In this document: positions 1-5,407 of the stretch, in pieces | Layout: each line of letters starts with the position of its first letter | Numbering within the stretch: the first letter of the stretch is position 1 | From: an uncultured Alphaproteobacteria bacterium | GTDB lineage: Bacteria > Pseudomonadota > Alphaproteobacteria > Thalassobaculales > Thalassobaculaceae | Assembly: GCA_938028645.1 (NCBI GenBank) | Contig: CALIMD010000098.1 | Location: 1 to 8,966 of the forward strand | Reading direction: 5' to 3' | DNA: 8,966 nt | Made by a program: the position numbers and the translations under genes | Notes under the pieces: generated by a model | The model's input: only the letters and a program-made list of their open reading frames with translations | Database searches by the model: none | Told to the model about the DNA's origin: nothing

Positions 1-203
1 GCGAGATAGATTATGCTACAGACTTAGTTTATTCAAATACAATTTTGTTTTCACTACAACAAACGGGGAATAAGATATTCGAAGAATGGGCAAGAAATGT
101 AGGTTTAATCGAAACTTTAGAGGACGAACCAAAAATCCATAGTCACCCAGCGAACATTTTACCTGTTAGCGTCGATGAAGAAAAAATCCAAATGACAATG
201 TAA
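1..203 (+). CDS. C-terminal fragment of an unrecognised protein (5' end outside window)
   Basis: A reading frame enters from the left edge (first full codon at 3) and stays open for 66 codons to a TAA at 201-203. It is too short to have a start here, so it is read as the 3' end of a gene beginning outside the window. The fragment has a likely amphipathic helix (around residues 8-38, containing LQQTGNKIFEEWARNVGLI) followed by a polar tail that includes HSHPANILPV and ends KIQMTM. It has no membrane segment or cysteine cluster. I do not recognise the family. The support for it being coding is that the other two plus frames are interrupted early, and that a terminator-like hairpin follows 20 bases after the stop. 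The gene converges on the pagL-like gene. Confidence 0.6.
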   Translation, partial: EIDYATDLVYSNTILFSLQQTGNKIFEEWARNVGLIETLEDEPKIHSHPANILPVSVDEEKIQMTM

Positions 204-220
204 TTTTTATCAGGAATATA

Positions 221-246
221 AAACACCTGTTTAATTAGGTGGTTTT
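221..246. terminator. Bidirectional Rho-independent terminator between convergent genes
   Basis: The arms CACCT (224-228) and AGGTG (237-241) pair around an 8-base AT loop. On the plus strand the stem is followed by G and then TTTT (243-246). On the minus strand it is followed directly by TTTT and an AT-rich stretch. The A-run on one side and T-run on the other extend the stem. It lies between the plus-strand gene ending at 203 and the minus-strand pagL-like gene ending at 311, where a shared terminator would be expected. The stem is short, so strength is uncertain. Confidence 0.5.
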
Positions 247-310
247 AGATAATGGTTTAAACTTCGCACCAATCTATTGAGTTCTCTCATAGAATGAAAT
301 CGAATTAAGT

Positions 311-826
311 CTATCGACCGAATAGATTTAGAATTGGGATGGAATAAATAAACAATAGAGATTCTTCTCCAGGGTTACGATCATCCAGGCCCGCATTGGA
401 CACATGGTGAAATGAGAATCCTACTCTTGAATTATCGTGCAAAGACAACATAAAATTGAAACCAGACCTAAATTCTATTGCATAGCCTAAATCTTTACCA
501 TCACCATTCCCATATATCCCAGCTGCAAAATTTGGGGTTAAGATTGCTTTATCATCAAAATATAAATCCAAACCTATACCCGCATATCCATACGTGGCCC
601 CTTCAACAGTCCCGCTTAAACCAATAAAAGGTGTAAATAGGCTAAGTTTATCCGTTTCAGGGAAGACATATTCTAATCTAAATTCGCCCGTAGTTTCATC
701 ATCGAACATATCATAGACACCGGCGCCAAAAATTAGAAACCCTGGCTCTTTGCCTAGGGCGACATTTTGCAATGGTAATATCAGTAAAAAAAAACTGGCT
801 ATGAAAATACTGCAGAAACGTAACAT
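311..826 (-). CDS. pagL: PagL-like lipid A 3-O-deacylase (outer-membrane beta-barrel)
   Basis: Predicted to remove the 3-O-linked acyl chain from lipid A in the outer membrane. The PagL active-site signature is visible near the C-terminus as HHVSNAGLDDRNPGEESL. His141 and Ser143 are followed by Glu155, which is the H-x-S...E spacing of the Pseudomonas catalytic triad (H126, S128, E140). Residues 1-25 form a signal peptide (hydrophobic FIASFFLLILPL, cleavage likely after ALG). The rest alternates short beta-strand-like segments, as in a small barrel. I chose the ATG at 826 (171 aa, close to the usual PagL length) because AGGA at 838-841 lies 11 bases upstream. The longer frame from a GTG at 859 has no ribosome site and would put 11 extra residues before the signal peptide. 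The gene follows pip on the same strand, 53 bases away. The family call is firm; activity on this organism's lipid A is inferred. Confidence 0.85.
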   Translation of the reverse strand: MLRFCSIFIASFFLLILPLQNVALGKEPGFLIFGAGVYDMFDDETTGEFRLEYVFPETDKLSLFTPFIGLSGTVEGATYGYAGIGLDLYFDDKAILTPNFAAGIYGNGDGKDLGYAIEFRSGFNFMLSLHDNSRVGFSFHHVSNAGLDDRNPGEESLLFIYSIPILNLFGR

Positions 827-851
827 AAAATTTATTTTCCTAAATAACGAT

Positions 852-870
852 ATAATCACATTGTATCACA
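852..870 (-). promoter_or_regulatory. Possible promoter/operator of the pagL-like gene (TGTGAT repeat with extended -10)
   Basis: On the minus strand two copies of TGTGAT (865-870 and 855-860) lie exactly 10 bases apart, one helical turn. The first overlaps TACAAT (860-865), five of six matches to a -10 box, with TG upstream as in an extended -10 element. No convincing -35 is present. The position, just after the pip stop and before the pagL ribosome site, would suit a separate pagL promoter or a regulator site. This is inference from spacing alone. Confidence 0.25.
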
Positions 871-879
871 AAACTTAGC

Positions 880-1833
880 TCAAAAATTTCCTAAATTTTT
901 CATTTTCTCCGTCGCATTGATCAATGCTGATTGAATACCGGGTTCTAACGCAGAGTGACCGGCTGCATCTATAATTTGATATTGTGCTTTAGGCCAAAGA
1001 TTGGCGAGTTTATCGGCCGAATATATCGGACAGACAACATCATATCTACCTTGAATAATGAACGCAGGCTTGTCGCTTATGGTTGCAATATCATCTAACA
1101 AAACATTAGGTTTTAAAAAGTTTTGGTGAGTAAAGTAATGCACCTCGATGCGTGCTAGCGCTAACATCTGACTCGGTGAGATACTCACACTCGGATTTCG
1201 GTTCTTGGGCATTAACATAGAACAGGACTCTTCATAAGAGCTCCAAACTTCAGCTGCCTCTTGGCGCGTTTTTTGATCTGGGTCACTTAGACGTGATGAA
1301 AATGCTGATAGTGGATCCTCCATCTCCGTTTTTGTTAGTAATCTTAGGAATTTTCTTTTTGCCTCTGGAAAAAAGACCCCCATTCCATTGACAAACCAAT
1401 CAATTTCTAACTGTGTACCTAAAAAAATTCCGCGTAAGATAAAACCAGAACAACGATCCGGGTAAGCCTCCCCGTAAGCTAACGCTAGCGTGCTTCCCCA
1501 AGACCCGCCAAATATCAACCATTTGTCAACCCCCAAAAAAACGCGAAGTACTTCTAAATCATTGACAAGATCGGCAGTCGTATTTTCTCTGCATTCCGCT
1601 GTAGGACGCGATTTCCCCGCCCCGCGCTGGTCAAATAATATTATTCGGTAAAATGCTGGATCGAAAAATTGACGATGAATGGGTGCAAATCCGGCTCCAG
1701 GTCCTCCATGCAAAAAAACAACGGGGACGCCATTCGGGTTTCCAACCTCCTCCCAGTAGAGTTCATGTAGCTCGGAGACCCTCAGATAACCACTTTTATT
1801 CGGAAAGATTGATGGAAACAGGTGATAACTCAT
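880..1833 (-). CDS. pip: Proline iminopeptidase (alpha/beta hydrolase, peptidase family S33)
   Basis: A cytoplasmic serine peptidase that releases N-terminal proline from peptides. The 317-residue length matches the family. In order the protein shows the oxyanion motif HGGPG (42-46), DQRGAGKS (68-75) typical of proline iminopeptidases, the nucleophile elbow GGSWGS with Ser111, the acid GRYDVVCP with Asp265, and the catalytic His293 in AGHSALEPG. The helical cap domain lies between about 135 and 245. The family N-terminus (YLRVSELHELYWEEVGNP) is complete, which supports the ATG at 1833; a modest AAGAG lies about 9 bases upstream. It is 202 bases downstream of rpoH on the same strand, and a candidate promoter (1889-1917) suggests independent transcription. 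The pagL-like gene follows 53 bases after its stop and may be co-transcribed. I see no functional link between the two products. Confidence 0.95.
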   Translation of the reverse strand: MSYHLFPSIFPNKSGYLRVSELHELYWEEVGNPNGVPVVFLHGGPGAGFAPIHRQFFDPAFYRIILFDQRGAGKSRPTAECRENTTADLVNDLEVLRVFLGVDKWLIFGGSWGSTLALAYGEAYPDRCSGFILRGIFLGTQLEIDWFVNGMGVFFPEAKRKFLRLLTKTEMEDPLSAFSSRLSDPDQKTRQEAAEVWSSYEESCSMLMPKNRNPSVSISPSQMLALARIEVHYFTHQNFLKPNVLLDDIATISDKPAFIIQGRYDVVCPIYSADKLANLWPKAQYQIIDAAGHSALEPGIQSALINATEKMKNLGNF

Positions 1834-1888
1834 CGATAATAGCTCTTGTTTATAGGGAGACCCTAATCAACATGAACCAAACAATTTT

Positions 1889-1917
1889 ACAATACTTTTG
1901 TTTAAAACTAACCGCAA
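1889..1917 (-). promoter_or_regulatory. Candidate sigma-70-type promoter for pip
   Basis: Read on the minus strand, TTGCGG (1912-1917) is separated by exactly 17 bases from TATTGT (1889-1894). This gives three of six -35 matches (the TTG core) and four of six -10 matches in an AT-rich stretch about 55 bases before the pip start. It is plausible by position, but the boxes are imperfect and AT-rich DNA yields such matches by chance. The rest of the 202-base rpoH-pip gap shows no gene or clear terminator. Confidence 0.35.
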
Positions 1918-2035
1918 ACAATGCTTCCACCGATACTAGTCCGCTGTACAAGATAATCAGTTACACCATGCTTGACCACACTAAGAGGTAATGGCTACTA
2001 AATTAATCCGCCCTAACTGATAATGTTTAACCCAA

Positions 2036-2923
2036 CTAATAAAGGTCCGACGGTCGCTCAACTGCAAGGGCGATATTATCCTTCAGTTTTGTTAACGCTC
2101 TATTCTCCAACTGCCTTACACGCTCCTTGCTAACGCCAAAAAACTTTCCAAGCGATTCGAGTGTTGCACCATCATCTACAAGCCTTCTCTTCTGGATGAT
2201 CGTGTATTCCCGTGGCGTCAGGCTTGCCATTGCTTCCCGCAGAATTTCCGATCTTAACTCCGAGTCTCTTACACCACTAATTAAAATTTCAGGATTGGGG
2301 CGTTCATCCACAATCAAATCTTGGAGTTCAGATGCCATAGTATCAGAAACGGTTGCATTCAGTGACTGATCAGGACCATCGAGGCGCCGTTCCATCGATA
2401 TAACGTCTCTGAGTGGCACATTCAAATCATTAGCAACCTGCTCTCTCTGCTGATCAATATGCAATTTTTCGCCTGTCCGCTCGATCTTCGCTCGCAATCT
2501 ACGCAGATTAAAGAAGAGTGTCTTTTGCGCGGATGTTGTTCCCATTCTAACGATCGACCAATTCCGAAGAATAAATTCCTGTATTGCTGCTCTCATCCAC
2601 CACGACCCATAGGTCGAAAAACGCACCTCCCTGTGAGGATCGAACCGAGCTGCTGCCTGCATTAAGCCGACATTCGCTTCCTGTATCAAATCACCCATTG
2701 GCAAACCATATGATTTGTATTTGAAGGCCATACTTATGGCTAATCTCGCGTACGGCTGAACTAACTTATGCAGCGCTTTCTCATCATCGTTTTCTCGCCA
2801 AGCCTTTGCTAGTGTGTGCTCGCGATCTTTTTCCAACAATGGCTCAGACATAGCCTGCTTTATGTAGCGTTTGTTTGCCTGTTTAGTTTCATTATCTTCT
2901 ACCGACATAAACGCTGATGACAT
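2036..2923 (-). CDS. rpoH: RNA polymerase heat-shock sigma factor RpoH (sigma-32)
   Basis: A group-3 sigma factor that directs RNA polymerase to heat-shock and envelope/oxidative-stress promoters. Using 295-residue numbering, NKRYIKQAMSEPLL at about 17-30 matches the usual RpoH N-terminus. Region 2.2 (GDLIQEANVGLMQA) is at 77-90 and region 2.3/2.4 (RFSTYGSWWMRAAIQEFILR) at about 101-120. The diagnostic RpoH box QKTLFFNLR is at 133-141, and the region 4.2 helix-turn-helix (GVSKERVRQLENRALTKL) lies at about 263-280. The ATG at 2923 is preferred because GGTGGAG (2930-2936) sits 6 bases upstream. The longer frame from the ATG at 2953 lacks a ribosome site and adds 10 non-conserved residues. It lies downstream of carD on the same strand, across a structured junction (3001-3070) that could control its expression. 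Alphaproteobacteria often have more than one RpoH; which paralogue this is cannot be told here. Confidence 0.95.
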   Translation of the reverse strand: MSSAFMSVEDNETKQANKRYIKQAMSEPLLEKDREHTLAKAWRENDDEKALHKLVQPYARLAISMAFKYKSYGLPMGDLIQEANVGLMQAAARFDPHREVRFSTYGSWWMRAAIQEFILRNWSIVRMGTTSAQKTLFFNLRRLRAKIERTGEKLHIDQQREQVANDLNVPLRDVISMERRLDGPDQSLNATVSDTMASELQDLIVDERPNPEILISGVRDSELRSEILREAMASLTPREYTIIQKRRLVDDGATLESLGKFFGVSKERVRQLENRALTKLKDNIALAVERPSDLY

Positions 2924-3000
2924 TCGTTGCTCCACCGTATCATAAATAACCATTGCTTAAGTCTATACGGGGCCGCTCTTATCGCAGATCACTCTATTAA

Positions 3001-3070
3001 ACTGAAAGTTTGGTACCGCCCGAGTGGCTCGGGGTGTTAAGGCTTTTTTGACTTTCAACTACTGAAAGTC
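3001..3070 (-). promoter_or_regulatory. Structured carD-rpoH junction with mutually exclusive stem-loops
   Basis: In the minus-strand RNA, GACTTTCA (3063-3070) can pair with TGAAAGTC (3050-3057) as a perfect 8-bp stem with a 5-base loop that holds part of the carD stop codon. A second ACTTTCA copy (3003-3009) can instead pair with the same TGAAAGT. That pairing would enclose a GC-rich hairpin with arms CCCGAG/CTCGGG (3019-3024 and 3028-3033) and a 3-base loop. The two pairings exclude each other. There is an A-run rather than a T-run after the first stem on this strand, so it is not a standard terminator. Possible roles are attenuation, mRNA processing or temperature sensing of the rpoH leader. 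The pairings are visible; the role is inference. Confidence 0.4.
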
Positions 3071-3613
3071 TTCATCATCATCTGCATCAACATCTTTTGA
3101 TGAATCTATTTCCGGCGCGTCCACATGCATTAATCTTTCAAGCCGTGATATAGCTGTTTCCTCATCTATATTTTCGATTGCCGCAAATTCACGGGCCAAC
3201 CTATCCAGAGCAGCTTGATACATTTGGCGCTCGCTGTAAGATTGCTCTGACTGATTTGAGTTTCTCCTCAAATCTCTAACAACCTCGGCTATTGAGACAG
3301 GATCGCCGGAGTTTATCTTGGCTTCGTATTCCTGGGCTCTACGTGACCACATAGTGCGTCGAACTCGCGCACGTCCCTCTAACTTTACCAATGCCAAATC
3401 CATTTGTTTCCGGGAACTAAGTCTCCTCAACCCCGAAGTCTCTGCTTTAGCAACGGGAATACGAAGGGTCATTCGGTCATGTTCAAAATTAATAACTAGG
3501 AGGTCCAGCTCGGTTCCTGCAATTTCTTGTGTTTCGGTTCCTAATATTTTTCCGACCCCATGCGTAGGATAGACAACAAAATCTTCTGTTTTGAAATCGA
3601 TTTTTTTTGTCAT
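3059..3613 (-). CDS. carD: CarD/CdnL-family RNA polymerase-binding transcription regulator
   Basis: Binds the RNA polymerase beta subunit and the upstream edge of the promoter bubble to stabilise open complexes. The N-terminal polymerase-interaction domain starts with the hallmark DFVVYPTHGVGKI (11-23) and runs to about residue 60 (RIPVAKAETSGLRRL). The C-terminal helical DNA-binding domain follows. Trp89 in RRTMWSRRAQEYEAKI corresponds to the conserved wedge tryptophan (W85 in the Mycobacterium protein). The extreme C-terminus is an acidic tail (DVDADDDEDFQ), common in alphaproteobacterial members. The ATG at 3613 has GAGAG 5 bases upstream within a purine-rich AAGGAAGAGAG. An 8-base A-run at codons 2-5 is a possible slippage site. 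The gene sits between fdxA (222 bases upstream) and rpoH, and its stop codon lies inside a hairpin. Confidence 0.93.
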   Translation of the reverse strand: MTKKIDFKTEDFVVYPTHGVGKILGTETQEIAGTELDLLVINFEHDRMTLRIPVAKAETSGLRRLSSRKQMDLALVKLEGRARVRRTMWSRRAQEYEAKINSGDPVSIAEVVRDLRRNSNQSEQSYSERQMYQAALDRLAREFAAIENIDEETAISRLERLMHVDAPEIDSSKDVDADDDEDFQ

Positions 3614-3747
3614 GTCTACTCTCTTCCTTCACAAGCAGTAATATTCAACAGCCTAATGCACAAAGTCCATTCGAAACGATCTGCTTCTTTTAAATTGAAA
3701 TAGATCCCAAACAGCATTTTTGGAGTTTATCTACAAAAAGGTTGGAT

Positions 3748-3753
3748 AGTATA
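3748..3753 (-). promoter_or_regulatory. Candidate -10 box upstream of carD
   Basis: In the 222-base fdxA-carD gap the minus strand reads TGTGATATACTATCC; TATACT matches five of six -10 positions. No good -35 hexamer lies 16-18 bases upstream. If real, it would give carD a leader of about 130 bases. The rest of the gap is AT-rich with no gene and no clear fdxA terminator. Confidence 0.25.
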
Positions 3754-3835
3754 TCACACTTCGGAGGAAATAAGTAGTGTTTGTATCTTCTGTTTGTAAC
3801 TTATTTATAATCTATCATGGCTCTATATAGCAGAG

Positions 3836-4174
3836 TTAATTGCCCTCTCCGGGATTTTCGCTAAAATATTTATCGTATTTACCCTCCATACCATCAAAAG
3901 TCTTTGCTTCTTCTCCGGGTGGGATCATGCGGGTGATATTTGGCCACTCATCCGCATATTTTCGATTGTGTTCAATCCATTCATCCGCTCCGGGCTCTGT
4001 ATCCGGCAATATCGCTTCCGCGGGACATTCTGGTTCACAAACGCCGCAATCGATACACTCGTCAGGATGAATCACCAACATATTCTCACCAACATAAAAG
4101 CAATCTACCGGACAAACTTCTACGCAATCGGTATACTTACATTTTATACAATTCTCGGTAACTACATACGTCAT
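3836..4174 (-). CDS. fdxA: 7Fe-8S ferredoxin FdxA (3Fe-4S plus 4Fe-4S)
   Basis: A small cytoplasmic electron carrier of the Azotobacter ferredoxin I type. The 112-residue product begins MTYVVTENCIKCKYTDC. It carries Cys9, 17, 21, 25, 40, 43, 46 and 50, which bind one 3Fe-4S and one 4Fe-4S cluster, plus the extra Cys12 seen in this family. The long C-terminal extension (EWIEHNRKYADEWPNI and onward) is also typical. The start at 4174 is well supported: GAGGA (4180-4184) lies 5 bases upstream and family members begin at this methionine. The open frame extends 21 codons further upstream but those residues are unlike the family. terB ends 55 bases upstream on the same strand. Ferredoxins in this position usually neighbour an S4 protein gene; here the S4 gene is about 3.7 kb away. 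The redox partner is unknown. Confidence 0.96.
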   Translation of the reverse strand: MTYVVTENCIKCKYTDCVEVCPVDCFYVGENMLVIHPDECIDCGVCEPECPAEAILPDTEPGADEWIEHNRKYADEWPNITRMIPPGEEAKTFDGMEGKYDKYFSENPGEGN

Positions 4175-4229
4175 ATTTTTCCTCAATGGCCATTTAAACC
4201 AAATTGCTTTGCTAGCAAAAGATGGGTTA

Positions 4230-4691
4230 TTAGCCAACCCCTAATTTTTTAAGAGCTCTTTTCCGAGCAGCACCACTCTCTCGATCATCTACATAAAGAA
4301 GTCCTGCTAGCCTTCTCATCAAAGTGGCTTCAAAATCGTGGAGTTCTCCATCTGAGTAAACCAGTTGCCACAACATTTCCATCAAAGCTACACGCTCAGA
4401 ATTATCGAAGGAATTTCGTACTACCTTTGTGTATTTGTAAATATCATTGCCATTATCAACGTCTTCAGTCGCTTCCGCAATAATCTCTTTCGCTTCTGTT
4501 TCGTTTATAGAAAATCTCTCCACCATTAACCTGTTTAATGCTACTTCCTCTGCCGCATCCAGTTTCCCATCTAACCAGGCAGCTCGCGCAAGTAGTGCTG
4601 CACTAGCCAATTTTACTGGGTCAGTAATTTTCTGTGGTTTTTTTTCGCTTTTGTTTGATCCCAAAAGGGCATCTTTTAGATATTCTAACAT
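4230..4691 (-). CDS. TerB-fold (tellurite-resistance TerB-like) protein
   Basis: An all-helical TerB-family protein of 153 residues, probably cytoplasmic. Two internal repeats carry the metal-binding style motif DG-x-L-xxx-E at the same spacing: DGKLDAAE (41-48) and DGELHDFE (114-121). These are the hallmarks of TerB, whose acidic residues bind divalent metal. The N-terminal 25 residues are lysine-rich and low in hydrophobicity. I chose the ATG at 4691 because AAGAGG (4703-4708) is 11 bases upstream; a TTG at 4700 would be only 2 bases from that site. It lies upstream of fdxA on the same strand and diverges from the DUF938 gene. There is no terA, terC, terD or terE nearby, so a role in tellurite resistance is not supported. 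Many free-standing TerB proteins have no known function. Domain call is firm, role unknown. Confidence 0.8.
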   Translation of the reverse strand: MLEYLKDALLGSNKSEKKPQKITDPVKLASAALLARAAWLDGKLDAAEEVALNRLMVERFSINETEAKEIIAEATEDVDNGNDIYKYTKVVRNSFDNSERVALMEMLWQLVYSDGELHDFEATLMRRLAGLLYVDDRESGAARKRALKKLGVG

Positions 4692-4761
4692 TCTACACAA
4701 AACCTCTTAAATGATTTATTGTGGACTTAATGCAATTACTACCAGAGATAAATGTACCAAA

Positions 4762-5397
4762 ATGCAAAAGAAGTCACCCCCACCTGAAAAATTTTTGTGC
4801 CAAACTGCGCCATCTGCGTTGCGAAATGCCTCATCAATATTGAGGGTACTTAGGAATATATTGCCAGAGAAATGTTCAGTTTTAGAAATAGGAAGCGGAA
4901 CGGGCCAACATAGCGTAATATTTTCAGAAGGAATTAAATGCTTAAAATGGATCCCCACCGATGTTGATGCTTCTAACTTCGAAAGTATCACTGGATGGGC
5001 CCAAACAGCGACGCACAATATTCCCTCCAGTCCGCGTTTGATTGACGCCTCACAACCCGATTGGTGTTTAACTGCTGACGATAATATCGATGTAATCGTC
5101 TCCATCAATGTAATCCACATAAGCCCATGGTCGGTCACTACAGGTATCTTTAAGGGGGCTCAGAAATTTCTACCAAAAGATGGGTTTTTGTATTTTTATG
5201 GACCCTTTACACAAAATAACGTACCCACCGCTGCAGGGAATATAGCGTTTGACAAAAGTTTAAGAGAGCGAAATGAGGATTGGGGTTTACGAAATATAGA
5301 GGAAATGGAGAAGTTAGCAAACAAGCATGCCCTGAGATTAGATAGAATGGTAAAGATGCCATCGAATAATCTATCTGTTATTTTCACAAAAACATAA
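4762..5397 (+). CDS. DUF938 family SAM-dependent methyltransferase-like protein
   Basis: A Rossmann-fold methyltransferase-like protein of 211 residues. Motif I, VLEIGSGTGQHS (40-51), should bind S-adenosylmethionine, and PTDVD (65-69) supplies the acidic residue at the end of strand 2. DUF938 hallmarks follow: NVIHISPW (116-123), YGPF (146-149), RNEDWGLRN (170-178) and MPSNNLSVIF (199-208). The substrate of this family is not known to me. The start is uncertain: the frame opens with an ATG at 4711, but that has no ribosome site and adds 17 residues ahead of the family N-terminus, so 4762 is preferred; its own Shine-Dalgarno is weak. It is the only complete plus-strand gene here, diverging from terB across about 70 bases and converging on the class-V enzyme gene with only 10 bases between stops, where no terminator is visible. 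Confidence 0.85.
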   Translation: MQKKSPPPEKFLCQTAPSALRNASSILRVLRNILPEKCSVLEIGSGTGQHSVIFSEGIKCLKWIPTDVDASNFESITGWAQTATHNIPSSPRLIDASQPDWCLTADDNIDVIVSINVIHISPWSVTTGIFKGAQKFLPKDGFLYFYGPFTQNNVPTAAGNIAFDKSLRERNEDWGLRNIEEMEKLANKHALRLDRMVKMPSNNLSVIFTKT

Positions 5398-5407
5398 TCG
5401 GTTGTCC

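Noticed and set aside
1653..1991. A 112-codon plus-strand open frame reaching into the rpoH-pip gap
   Set aside because: Most of it is antisense to the conserved pip N-terminus, it shows no family resemblance, and it lacks a ribosome site.
3012..3043. tRNA-like string with GCCCGAGTGGCTCGGGG
   Set aside because: It resembles the 5' part of a Leu/Ser tRNA only superficially; no anticodon arm, T-arm or matching acceptor stem is present.
3019..3049. Plus-strand terminator (GC hairpin, then six T)
   Set aside because: The T-run begins 10 bases after the stem and no plus-strand gene enters this region, so it does not act as a standard terminator.
3840..4252. Overlapping plus-strand open frames opposite fdxA
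   Set aside because: They are shadows of the strongly conserved ferredoxin; their products are low-complexity and have no motifs.
4230..4691. Part of a tellurite-resistance operon
   Set aside because: No other ter genes are present; only the TerB fold is supported.
4716..5138. A 140-codon minus-strand frame opposite the DUF938 gene
   Set aside because: The plus frame carries all the methyltransferase motifs; this one has none and is its antisense.
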